64,000 nt of DNA from Promethearchaeota archaeon (lineage in GTDB: Archaea > Asgardarchaeota > Lokiarchaeia > Sigynarchaeales > SOKP01), in the NCBI GenBank assembly GCA_013375495.1, contig JABXKC010000002.1, positions 1 through 64,000 of the forward strand, in the 5' to 3' direction. The notes beneath the pieces are model-generated. The model was not told the origin of the DNA. It was given only the letters and a program-made list of their open reading frames with translations, and did no database searches. The number at the start of each line of letters is the position of its first letter. The first letter of the stretch is position 1. Shown here one piece after another: positions 18,059-26,818 of the stretch. A program made the position numbers and the translations under genes.

Positions 18059-19894
18059 CTATGATTTCACACCTCTTAGTAATTGTTCTTCTTCAATATC
18101 AAACTTTTTTACGAAAATTTTACGATATTCCTTAGATGTTTTTAAGAGTTCTTCATGGTTGCCTTTAGCTGCTATTTCGCCGTTTTTTAAAACAATTATT
18201 AGGTCAGCCCATCTTATTTGCGATAATCGGTGAGTTATTAACAAGGTAGTTCTATCTTTTAGAATATTTTTGATTGCAAACTGAATTTTATCTTCTGTGT
18301 TAGAATCAATTGCGGAAGTTGAGTCGTCCAAGATAAGAATTCGTGGATCTGATAGAAATGCTCGGGCTATGGCAATTCGTTGCCTTTCTCCACCACTAAG
18401 TTGTACTCCTCTTTCTCCAACCTTCGAATGATATTCTTCAGCTAATTCACTAATAAAATCGTGAGCTTGTGCTTGTTGAGCTACGTTAACTACTTGTTCC
18501 AATGAACTTACCCGACCAAAAGAGATGTTATCAAAAATTGTAGTTGAGAATAAAAACACATCTTGTTCAATATAAGAGATTTGATCTCTTAAAGATTGTA
18601 ATGCGTATTCTCGAATGTCACTTCCATCAATTAGAATTCGTCCATTGCTTACATCGTATAAACGAGATATTAACTTAGTTAAAGTAGTCTTTCCAGATCC
18701 AGTCGTTCCTACTATTGCAACTGTCTGCCCAGACTCAACTTCAAACGAGATATTTTTTAAAACAGGCGTCTTGCTATCAGGATAAATAAAATCAACATTC
18801 TCAAATTTTATATTTCCGCTGAAATTTTTTGCTATACCTTCCTTATTTTCGTCAATTTCAGATTTTTTATTCATTAATTCGAGCAATCTATCAGCACTCG
18901 ATCCAGCTAATCGAAAGATAGCAAAAACAAACATAGAAATATTTGTAGGGAACCGAAGTAAGCCCAAAATACCTAAATATGCGATTATTTGCCCGATGTT
19001 CATCAATCCAAAATCAAAAAGCACAATACTATGCATAAAACCTGCAGTTATAATTAATGCTAAAACTAAAATTGGATAGTATTTTGCTTGTAGTTTACCT
19101 CGTTCCATAAACGCGTCTTTATAGTTTTTTGCATGGGTAAAATACTTTTTCATCTCTTTTTCTTCTTGGACCGTAGCTTTTACTACTTCGATACCCGATA
19201 AGGTTTCACTTAAAGTAGCAGTCAATAATCCGAAATTTTCCCTTAATTTATTAGTCACAGGTCCAATTTTACGAGAATATGATCTTAACAAAAACAAAAA
19301 TGATACTGAAAAAATTACAGGCTCGATTATCAGTTGAAAAGGGTAATTTAAGATAATATAAACGATAGGAATAAATAAGTATGTGAAAGATTCTACAATT
19401 AAAGATAGAGCTGGACTGATTAAGAAATTTAACATCCTTACATCATCAGTAACCCTTGCCATTAACTCTCCTATTTTTTGCCTGTCGTGAAACGATTGGC
19501 TTTTTCCTAATAAATTTGTAAAGAATTCTCTTCGTGCATCTCTCTCTATCCTCTGTGCCAAAATCTCTATTAACATTCGACTCAAAATTCTCATTACCGG
19601 ACCGCTTATCCCAAGTATTAATATAATAAATATGTAATTTCCTAATATCGCGATCAGATCACTCAATAATGCTGAGATTGCTTCACCTATTATGATATAT
19701 GCTATAGAAGATAAATTGGCAGATAGGATAATTGTAAAAACTATTATTATAATAAACAATCTATTCGAACCATGAAAGATATGAGACAAAATCCATCTTG
19801 TAGCCCCCTTTTTCCGCGATTTGATATATGGATCCTTACTTGGAGAAAATTCTGCCACTGGCTCAGCAGTTAATGCTTTATTATTGGGTGTCAT
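18059..19894 (-). CDS. ABC exporter half-transporter (TMD-NBD), degenerate-site subunit
   Basis: A 611-residue type IV ABC exporter half with an approximately 30-residue N-terminal extension, six transmembrane helices and an NBD. Walker A is GTTGSGKTT, the signature QLSGGERQR is canonical, and Walker B reads ILILDDSTSAID, with Asp where the catalytic Glu belongs. One ATP site of the heterodimer is therefore predicted to be degenerate. It is the first gene of the pair and abuts its partner without spacing. The start is the ATG at 19894. The 157-bp gap upstream is AT-rich and holds no gene. The substrate cannot be predicted. Confidence 0.92.
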   Translation of the reverse strand: MTPNNKALTAEPVAEFSPSKDPYIKSRKKGATRWILSHIFHGSNRLFIIIIVFTIILSANLSSIAYIIIGEAISALLSDLIAILGNYIFIILILGISGPVMRILSRMLIEILAQRIERDARREFFTNLLGKSQSFHDRQKIGELMARVTDDVRMLNFLISPALSLIVESFTYLFIPIVYIILNYPFQLIIEPVIFSVSFLFLLRSYSRKIGPVTNKLRENFGLLTATLSETLSGIEVVKATVQEEKEMKKYFTHAKNYKDAFMERGKLQAKYYPILVLALIITAGFMHSIVLFDFGLMNIGQIIAYLGILGLLRFPTNISMFVFAIFRLAGSSADRLLELMNKKSEIDENKEGIAKNFSGNIKFENVDFIYPDSKTPVLKNISFEVESGQTVAIVGTTGSGKTTLTKLISRLYDVSNGRILIDGSDIREYALQSLRDQISYIEQDVFLFSTTIFDNISFGRVSSLEQVVNVAQQAQAHDFISELAEEYHSKVGERGVQLSGGERQRIAIARAFLSDPRILILDDSTSAIDSNTEDKIQFAIKNILKDRTTLLITHRLSQIRWADLIIVLKNGEIAAKGNHEELLKTSKEYRKIFVKKFDIEEEQLLRGVKS

Positions 19895-20051
19895 AACATT
19901 TCAGAAAATTAATAATAAGAAAATGTAAAGTTCAAATTTTCAACTTTAAATAACAAAATTCATCATTCATTAATAGAATTTTTATCTATAATCTATAAAA
20001 ACAAAATTTCGATAAAACCCTTTGAACACTAAAAGAATTTTGCAGATAAAG

Positions 20052-20264
20052 TTAGCTTTTACTATGATTATTCTTAATACTTCTTACAAAATCGAGCTTT
20101 TCTGAAATTGCAAGAATTTGGTTAGATTCAAGGGATTTTATATCAATTTTTTCAAATTCTAATCTACAATTTGGGCAGTCAATAGTATCACCCATGTCTA
20201 TTATTTTACTGTTTTTACATCTGGGACAGAATTTGATTTTATTTTCCATATTGAAAAGAATCAT
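20052..20264 (-). CDS. small zinc-ribbon protein
   Basis: A 70-residue protein with a single zinc ribbon: FCPRCKNSKI, then IDCPNCRLEFEKI, that is two CxxC knuckles 16 residues apart. A short helical, charged tail follows. The first ATG (20264) gives MILFNMENK; the ATG five codons later (20249, MENKIKF) is equally plausible. The function is unknown; such ribbons mediate protein or nucleic-acid contacts. It lies alone between the ABC exporter and a divergently transcribed secreted protein. Confidence 0.65.
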   Translation of the reverse strand: MILFNMENKIKFCPRCKNSKIIDMGDTIDCPNCRLEFEKIDIKSLESNQILAISEKLDFVRSIKNNHSKS

Positions 20265-20467
20265 TAATCTTTACTTATATAAAAAAAAGATACATTCTAG
20301 TTATATAAAGGTATCTCAAACTATAGGTAAAAAAGTATAAAGATATCTAAGGGGTATTTTTATAAAATTTATCATAGAATCGCATTATTAGAAAACAATT
20401 ACATTCTGATAGTAATCTTTTTATTTTGAGAATGAGGAATAATCCTTAGAAATTACTGCATTTATTT

Positions 20468-21214
20468 ATGAATAGAAATAAAAAGAAAATTGTTATCGCT
20501 TTAATTGGAGTTATACTTGCTACAGCATCTATAATAATTCCATTTATTTACTTCTTCCTAAGCAATGATGCAAAGATTCCTCAAATAGTTTTTATTCCAA
20601 AGTATTTAAAATCCTTTCCAAACCATACCGCATGGTTATTAGCGGAAGTTCATTCGGTTGAAACAGATTTTACCGATAATTGTTCAATAATAATTGAACC
20701 AAATGAATCAATTTATATAGACTATAAAGTGTGGGATAATCAAGACGATTCTAAAGTTCTAGAATTATTCGTCAAACCAAACTCTACACATCTAAATCAT
20801 ATAATTGAAATTAAACTAGAGCTTATTGATAATAAAATTAATTTGGAAGGTTTTGCTACTATAGAAGTCATTAATTGGGGATCAAAGAATATTACAGAGG
20901 TTCAAGTAATGAGAGATGCTTTTATCTCCTATCTTTCATCAAATAGGAGTTCGTTTGGAATCAATAAAAGTTTAATTTGGGAAGGTTTTGATAATGCGCC
21001 TCAAATTTTAATTGTAGAACACTACCTTTTTAGATCAGAATATTGGGAATTGGCTCTTTCCAGACATGTTATGATTGCTCCACATGACTGGGTGAGGGTA
21101 TACATAAGACCCAGAAATCAGATTACTCCTATCTGGTCAGGAATCATCGAATCGTGGAGCAGTGGTAACCACAATATAACTGAACTTGAACCTGAATTAT
21201 CCATTTATCGCTAG
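20468..21214 (+). CDS. hypothetical membrane-anchored extracytoplasmic protein
   Basis: I do not recognise a family. The 248-residue protein begins with a basic segment (MNRNKKK) and one hydrophobic helix (about residues 8-31), typical of an uncleaved signal anchor. The rest is polar, rich in beta-type hydrophobic alternation, with several N-x-S/T sequons, and is probably outside the cell. Two segments (SIIIEPNESIYIDYKVWDNQ and HVMIAPHDWVRVYIRP) suggest a beta-sandwich. It is monocistronic, with a 203-bp AT-rich upstream region that contains no other gene I can support. Confidence 0.6.
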   Translation: MNRNKKKIVIALIGVILATASIIIPFIYFFLSNDAKIPQIVFIPKYLKSFPNHTAWLLAEVHSVETDFTDNCSIIIEPNESIYIDYKVWDNQDDSKVLELFVKPNSTHLNHIIEIKLELIDNKINLEGFATIEVINWGSKNITEVQVMRDAFISYLSSNRSSFGINKSLIWEGFDNAPQILIVEHYLFRSEYWELALSRHVMIAPHDWVRVYIRPRNQITPIWSGIIESWSSGNHNITELEPELSIYR

Positions 21215-21348
21215 ATATAATAGAATTTAGATAATACTACCAAAATTTTTAATTCTTAGATTCTGAAAGTGGAATGTATGGAATCTTATTAAAGCTTTAA
21301 AAATCAATTTAATTAGTAGTATTTCTTATATTTTTATTATTGTTAAAA

Positions 21349-22962
21349 ATGCTTTCTTTTGATCTGGATATAGAAACTCAGAAAATAATCAATAAATTAT
21401 CTTCTGAACTTCCCCTGGTTGAATGGGTTGATTGGTTAGAAATCAACTCAAAAGAAGATTACTTAGATTATGTTTTGAAACACTCAGGTCTTAACAATGT
21501 GGATAATATCTTTACAAAAGTTAAAATGGAAAAAACTGAATCCACAAGTTTTTCAATTAATAAAGAAACATTACTAGAACAAGCAAATAAAGAAGAACCT
21601 TTAATACTGTGCCACACATCAGGAACTACAGATAGCAGAACTTCCGCGTTAAAATGGTTTCAAATTAGTATTTCAAATATAAAAAGAACCTGGGCTCCTG
21701 GAATGAAAGCAATATTCGAATCGAGTGGATTAAATAAAAATAATTCGGTGGTAATTTTTGTCCCTTCAAGATTAGAGGTTGATGGTCTTAACGAAGAAAA
21801 CGGGAAGAAGTATATCTCTTGCTATTCATCGGAATTTTCTCAGAGGATTATGCTATCAATAATTAAACCTTCCTCCTATTCGTTGTTCGAATATAAAAAA
21901 GCCAATAACCTGGAAGTGCTTTCAAAAATCCTTAGCTTAGAAGAAATTGCAGTTATATCTGCTCCAGCTATAACTATTTTAAAATGGGCAGACATCAACA
22001 AATTCAAGGCAGGTTTAGAAAATTCATTCAAATCCATCAAAAATTTGAATAATCCTCAGTTAGAAGGATTATTAAAAATAATAAAATCCAATACTCTCAC
22101 TGATGCCGCTAGAAAAATACAGCTTAAATTGTCTGAAAAGTTGAGAAATGCTACTCTAGTCTTCAGTATTAGTTCACTTTCAGAAGATGACTGGATTTTA
22201 ATTAGAAAATTTATGAATTGGGAAAAGGGTGCTGAAAAGTTCACAAATTTATATGTAGCTTCGGAAATAGGGCCGATAGCATCGAGTTTGGGGGATCTTG
22301 AAATCTCTAGGGCAAATCAAATGTATATTTTACCTCTCTCATTACCCGTTTTAGAACGAAAAAGAGTTAAAGAGATATTATCATATTCTAAAGAAAAAAT
22401 TGGTAAACTTTTGGTATCCAGAATGGAAGATGATAAACCTTTAGTGAATATCGATATTGGAGATGTCATAAATATCAAATCTCAAGAACGATTACCTCTC
22501 ATTGATGGCATTATTTTAAGAGACAGCTTTCTATTAAAATATCCTATTAGTATCTCTCAAAAAATTAAGATTCCCCAAAAATATAATGTTTTGGCAGGAG
22601 ATTATTTTGATTTACCTAGCTTTAAAATTTATAGACCTCGTAATCTCTTAGAATGCTTGAATAAAGAAAATTCAAACTCGGCTGATTCTCTTTTATTATT
22701 AATTGATGATGATAACTTGGAAGAGAGAAAGCTTTTTTTACCACTTTTCAACAATTATTTATCATCAGAAAATGAAAAAATTACAGAATGCATTAGAAGT
22801 AAAATTAAAGATAATTTACCAATAAAATTTGAGTTTATAGACGATAAGCCAGTGAACTTCGTTAAAGAGCGGTCGGATATGATAAATAAAGTAAGAACTG
22901 GTAAAATCCCTAAAGGTATTCTAAAAAAATGGCCACTATATGTTATAACTAGATTGAATTAA
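21349..22962 (+). CDS. divergent adenylate-forming (ANL-like) protein
   Basis: A 537-residue protein with remnants of the AMP-binding fold. The A3-like loop CHTSGTTDSRTSALKW keeps TSGTT but lacks the usual PKG. An A5-like VASEIGPIASS and an A7-like VNIDIGDVINI follow. No C-terminal A10 lysine motif is evident, and the last 120 residues do not look like the usual small domain. It may adenylate an unusual carboxylate or be a non-catalytic relative. The ATG at 21349 is preferred over a TTG three codons upstream. It is monocistronic and converges on the TM-zinc-ribbon gene. Confidence 0.6.
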   Translation: MLSFDLDIETQKIINKLSSELPLVEWVDWLEINSKEDYLDYVLKHSGLNNVDNIFTKVKMEKTESTSFSINKETLLEQANKEEPLILCHTSGTTDSRTSALKWFQISISNIKRTWAPGMKAIFESSGLNKNNSVVIFVPSRLEVDGLNEENGKKYISCYSSEFSQRIMLSIIKPSSYSLFEYKKANNLEVLSKILSLEEIAVISAPAITILKWADINKFKAGLENSFKSIKNLNNPQLEGLLKIIKSNTLTDAARKIQLKLSEKLRNATLVFSISSLSEDDWILIRKFMNWEKGAEKFTNLYVASEIGPIASSLGDLEISRANQMYILPLSLPVLERKRVKEILSYSKEKIGKLLVSRMEDDKPLVNIDIGDVINIKSQERLPLIDGIILRDSFLLKYPISISQKIKIPQKYNVLAGDYFDLPSFKIYRPRNLLECLNKENSNSADSLLLLIDDDNLEERKLFLPLFNNYLSSENEKITECIRSKIKDNLPIKFEFIDDKPVNFVKERSDMINKVRTGKIPKGILKKWPLYVITRLN

Positions 22963-23029
22963 ACAGAATAATGAGATATGAGTTTATTTTTCTTACAATG
23001 AATTCAATTCACTGATATAAGAATTCTCT

Positions 23030-23347
23030 TCATGTATCCTTGCTAGCTAAATTTGAGCCACAATAGGGGCAAAAGGCAATGTTCTCTTCTATATTTTCAC
23101 CGCAATATTTACAATTGTTTACATCTTTTGCTGATATTAATTCTTTTTTTTCATTTTCTTTCAAACTGCTAAGAGAACTGACAAAAGGGATTTTGGGAGC
23201 TTTTACGGACCTTTTTTTAACATTGTCAACATTAGAATGAAGAAGCTTATATACAATTAGAATAACAATTATAAAAAATACAATTACGATTACAAAAATT
23301 AAAATAAAAATTCCGCTAACAAAACCAAATATATCAGAAGGGAACAT
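23030..23347 (-). CDS. single-TM protein with C-terminal zinc ribbon
   Basis: A 105-residue protein: one long hydrophobic helix (about residues 8-36), a lysine/serine-rich linker, and a C-terminal zinc ribbon NCKYCGENIEENIAFCPYCGSNL (two CxxCG knuckles). The ribbon is probably cytoplasmic. This architecture is frequent in archaea, and the function is unknown. The gene diverges from the slipin gene across 235 bp of AT-rich DNA with no other gene. A membrane partnership with slipin is conceivable but only from position. Confidence 0.7.
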   Translation of the reverse strand: MFPSDIFGFVSGIFILIFVIVIVFFIIVILIVYKLLHSNVDNVKKRSVKAPKIPFVSSLSSLKENEKKELISAKDVNNCKYCGENIEENIAFCPYCGSNLASKDT

Positions 23348-23582
23348 ATTTTGTAGTGTATTTTCCTATTAAAAATTTTTAATTTCTAAGATATACTACA
23401 AAATTCAACTTAAAAAAGTTATGCTTAAGCTCGTTTTTCTCTTGAGTAAAATAATATAATCAAACTAAAATATAAAAAAGTTCGTATACATTCCCTAATT
23501 TTACTGTTATCATCAAATACATTTAAATATCCCATTTTTCTATATATAGCATAACTTTACAAATTTTAATAGAGGATGAAAA

Positions 23583-24359
23583 ATGATATTTCAAGGATTT
23601 GATCCGTTATTTATAATAATACCAGTTGTAGTAATCGTCTTAATTTTTTTGATATGCTTCCTACTTGCGGGGATAAAGGTAATATTGGAATATGAACGGC
23701 TAATAATATTCCGACTCGGTAAATATAAACGAACTATAGGGCCAGGGGTAGTATATATACTCCCTATTCTTGAAAAGGCCAGGAAGGTCGATTTGAGAAT
23801 CGTAACTGCTGATATTCCTCGGCAGGAAGTAATTACGAGGGATAATATACCTGTCTTAGCAAACACAGTAGTTTATTTCAAGGTCGAAAAACCATCTGAT
23901 GCGATCATCAAAATTGAAAATTTCGCTTTTGCTGTCAGACAGTATACTCAAGCCGCTTTAAGGGATGTTGTTGGTAATATGGAACTAGATGGCGTCTTAA
24001 CCGAGCGAGATAAAATAGCCGCCGATATTCGAGAAATTGTTGATCAAGAAACGAACGAATGGGGTATCGACATCAAAAGCATTAAAATACAGGAAATAGA
24101 ATTGCCCGCAGAAATGAAAAGAGCTATGGCCAAACAAGCAGAAGCAGAACGAGAAAAAAGAGCTGCTATAATTGCAAGTGAAGGAGAACTTGCTTCAGCT
24201 AAAAACTTAGCAGAAGCAGCTTCAACTATGGCTTCTCAACCTGGTGCATTACAACTTAGAACGCTTCAGACAATAAGAGACATTTCTCAAGACCCTTCAG
24301 AAAAAATTGTAATTTTCATGCCATCTGAAATCGGTAGTATTCTTAAAAAGTTCACATAA
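23583..24359 (+). CDS. slipin (stomatin/prohibitin SPFH-domain membrane protein)
   Basis: A 258-residue slipin. An N-terminal hydrophobic hairpin or helix (residues about 9-32) is followed by the SPFH domain: YERLIIFRLGKYKRTIGPGVVYILPILEKARKVDLR is the classic stomatin stretch. A helical coiled-coil segment rich in Ala/Glu comes next (KQAEAEREKRAAIIASEGE), then the C-terminal oligomerisation segment. These proteins form ring scaffolds in membranes and often pair with an NfeD-type protein, which is absent here. GAGG lies 8-12 nt before the ATG. The hexulose-6-phosphate synthase gene follows after 18 bp, probably as an operon. Confidence 0.92.
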   Translation: MIFQGFDPLFIIIPVVVIVLIFLICFLLAGIKVILEYERLIIFRLGKYKRTIGPGVVYILPILEKARKVDLRIVTADIPRQEVITRDNIPVLANTVVYFKVEKPSDAIIKIENFAFAVRQYTQAALRDVVGNMELDGVLTERDKIAADIREIVDQETNEWGIDIKSIKIQEIELPAEMKRAMAKQAEAEREKRAAIIASEGELASAKNLAEAASTMASQPGALQLRTLQTIRDISQDPSEKIVIFMPSEIGSILKKFT

Positions 24360-24377
24360 TTGAGGGGGGGTTCATGA

Positions 24378-25049
24378 ATGAGTAGAGCCTTTACAGAGAA
24401 TCAAAGATACATTCAAATTGCATTTAATCATACGGTAACAGATGTCTTAAATATTTTACCGCAAATTCCTTACGATCCCCGTTTAATTATCGAAGCAGGA
24501 ACTCCTTATATTAAACGAGAAGGGATAGCAGGGATAAGATTGATTAGAAGACTTTGGCGTGGTTTAGTTGTTGCTGATCTGAAAGTGACCGATGGAGCAA
24601 GCGAAGAAGTTCGACTTGCCTACTCCGTTGGAGCAAACGCGGCAACTGCTGCTGGAACTGCTCCAGAGGAAACATTAGATTTCTTTAACCAAGTCTGCGA
24701 ACAATATGGAATTCTATCTATGATCGATATGATTGGACAGGAAAATCCCTTGAGAAAATTAATGCCTTTAAAGCATAAACCAAAAGCTGTGGTTATTCAC
24801 AAGGGTAGAGATGAGGAAGCTAACCCGCGAAGTATTATTAGATACAAGGATATCAATAAAATTCGCTCAAAATACGGTGTTTTAATTTCCGTTGCGGGGG
24901 GACTTAATCAAGATTCGGTAAGAAAAGCTTACTTCAACGGAGCTGATATTGCTGTGTTAAATATTGTAAAATCTTCGGATATAAATATAGGTTTAGTTGA
25001 TACTATGAATTTTAGGAGCGTCATTCCCTCAATGCTAAAAGAAGTATAA
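24378..25049 (+). CDS. 3-hexulose-6-phosphate synthase-like (HUMPS family)
   Basis: A 223-residue TIM-barrel protein of the OMP decarboxylase/HPS/KGPDC superfamily. The metal and substrate motif DxKxxD is present as ADLKVTDGA, followed by VGANAATAAGTAP, MIDMIGQENP and the phosphate-binding ISVAGGLNQDS and GADIAVLNIVKSS. In archaea HPS works in the reverse ribulose-monophosphate path, forming ribulose 5-phosphate with release of formaldehyde. A strong SD-like G-run (24364-24370) precedes the ATG by 7 nt. It sits 18 bp after slipin. A decayed copy of its last third lies at 30.4-30.7 kb. KGPDC or another HUMPS activity cannot be excluded. Confidence 0.82.
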   Translation: MSRAFTENQRYIQIAFNHTVTDVLNILPQIPYDPRLIIEAGTPYIKREGIAGIRLIRRLWRGLVVADLKVTDGASEEVRLAYSVGANAATAAGTAPEETLDFFNQVCEQYGILSMIDMIGQENPLRKLMPLKHKPKAVVIHKGRDEEANPRSIIRYKDINKIRSKYGVLISVAGGLNQDSVRKAYFNGADIAVLNIVKSSDINIGLVDTMNFRSVIPSMLKEV

Positions 25050-25052
25050 ATC

Positions 25053-25062
25053 TTTTTTTTTT
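25053..25062 (+). terminator. T-run terminator after the slipin-HPS operon
   Basis: A run of ten T residues begins 3 nt after the HPS stop codon, as expected for archaeal oligo-T termination. The decayed HPS copy at 30.4 kb is also followed by an eight-T run. The remaining 170 bp up to the converging transporter gene are AT-rich with no gene. Confidence 0.55.
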
Positions 25063-25231
25063 AATTGTATAATATTAATCAATTACTCTAATTTTTGTAT
25101 GACATTGTTCAGTTTCTTAAAAAATTATACTTACAACTGTGTTTTTTATAAAAAGAATGAATTTAAATAAAAAAAAATGAATGAGACTTGTATTTTTTAA
25201 ATTATAAAAAAAAAATAGATTGATTTACTAT

Positions 25232-26635
25232 TTATTTTTCTATGCTTGTTTTCTCTCGTTTTTCATTGTGTAATTCTTCTAGCTTAGCCTTTATTTCTCC
25301 ATATTTTTCTTTTGTAAGGGGGAATTTTCTGATTGCTATTAATCCTATTGTTAATGCAACAGCAGGAAAAATGAACATTAAACTTCTAAGTCCAAAAATT
25401 GTCCATTCCGTTGTTCCTACCGGATCAAAAGTAGCCCATCCAACGCTATTGAAAACGACATTAATACTGAGAATTACTAAAATCGTTGATAACTTGGTAA
25501 GTAAAGCATTTATACCGTAATAACCACCATCTCGTCTCGTACCCATTTTCAGTTCGTCTTCGTCTATTATCGCAGCAAGAAGAATGTCTCCAAAGAAAAT
25601 TGCCCCTGAAATTCCTATTCCTACAAAAATGAAAGCAATAAATCCTGTCGCTATGTCGAAAATAAACATAAATGGGGCTAATGAAATTATAAAAACCACC
25701 ATAGATATCATTACTCCTTTTTTCATCCCTACTTTAATAATGATAAAGCGCCAGAGTGCCATAAAAATCGCGGCTGAAATAAAAGCTAGACCTAACAATA
25801 TACCTAATAATGTTGCGTCACTTATTCCCAATACAGCATTTCCATAAAGAGGGGCGATCATTGGAAGCATCCCTACGACATACCAATAAGTTACATTCAT
25901 TATAATAAAGATTCGAAAAGATTTGTTTTTCAAGGAAAACTTTAGAGAAGTGATGATTGATGGTGCCGTTTTGTAATCTTCCGAAAACTCTATTCTTTCT
26001 TTTATTCCAAATTTTATCATAATGATTGCTCCCACGAAGATTAATATGGCCATAACTATACCAGCGTACATAAATTCAGTAATATATGCCCTGTCTGTCA
26101 AATCAGTAATTATAAATGTCGGTAATAAGAAAGCAAAAAGTAAACCAATTACAGTAAATATTTGTTTAACAGCACTAGCTTTTGCCCGATTGTGTATTCC
26201 TTGAAAGATCTCTGGAAATAAGGCGCAATAATTTAGATCGTACATCGTATAGAATGTATCAAATAAAGCGATAATAACTAGGAAATATATAAATGATAAA
26301 ACTGCTGAATCAGCAGGTGGTGTCCATAATAGTACAATTATTATACATAACGGGATGATAGACACAATAATGTATGGTGTTCTTCTACCCCATTTAGTTT
26401 TCGTTCGATCTGATAAAGCTCCTAATAGTGGATCATTAATAGCATTCCAAATAGACCATAGGATAAATCCAAGCGTGATCAAATTAACATCTAAACCTAC
26501 TATGGCGTAATAGAAAGTAAAAACATATATTGAAAACATTTGCGAAGCGATAGCATCAGAGAACTGTCCAATACCAAATAATATCCCTTTTTTTGTGGAA
26601 TATTTATCTCCCCTTTCATCGTTACTCAAATTCAT
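25232..26635 (-). CDS. GPH-family (MFS) sugar/cation symporter-like transporter
   Basis: A 467-residue polytopic protein with about twelve transmembrane helices. The GPH/MelB-type loop NAINDPLLGALSDRTKTKWGRRTPYI between helices 2 and 3 is clear. GPH members carry glycosides, uronates and related compounds with Na+ or H+. The substrate is not predictable; the nearby GH20 hexosaminidase makes an amino sugar or glycoside thinkable. The start is the ATG at 26635. It diverges from the corrinoid/UroD fusion gene across 183 bp. Confidence 0.88.
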   Translation of the reverse strand: MNLSNDERGDKYSTKKGILFGIGQFSDAIASQMFSIYVFTFYYAIVGLDVNLITLGFILWSIWNAINDPLLGALSDRTKTKWGRRTPYIIVSIIPLCIIIVLLWTPPADSAVLSFIYFLVIIALFDTFYTMYDLNYCALFPEIFQGIHNRAKASAVKQIFTVIGLLFAFLLPTFIITDLTDRAYITEFMYAGIVMAILIFVGAIIMIKFGIKERIEFSEDYKTAPSIITSLKFSLKNKSFRIFIIMNVTYWYVVGMLPMIAPLYGNAVLGISDATLLGILLGLAFISAAIFMALWRFIIIKVGMKKGVMISMVVFIISLAPFMFIFDIATGFIAFIFVGIGISGAIFFGDILLAAIIDEDELKMGTRRDGGYYGINALLTKLSTILVILSINVVFNSVGWATFDPVGTTEWTIFGLRSLMFIFPAVALTIGLIAIRKFPLTKEKYGEIKAKLEELHNEKREKTSIEK

Positions 26636-26818
26636 TCACATCGGTTTTTAAAAAAATTTATAGTTAAATATACTTTAAACAATGATTCATATATAGTTTT
26701 TCAATATTTCCTTTTTAAAAATTGCACGGCTAATATAGTTTTATTAACATCTTGATGCAATATTTATTCATCTAACTTAGTAAAAAGTAAAAATGAATGA
26801 AAATTAAAAGGGAAACAC

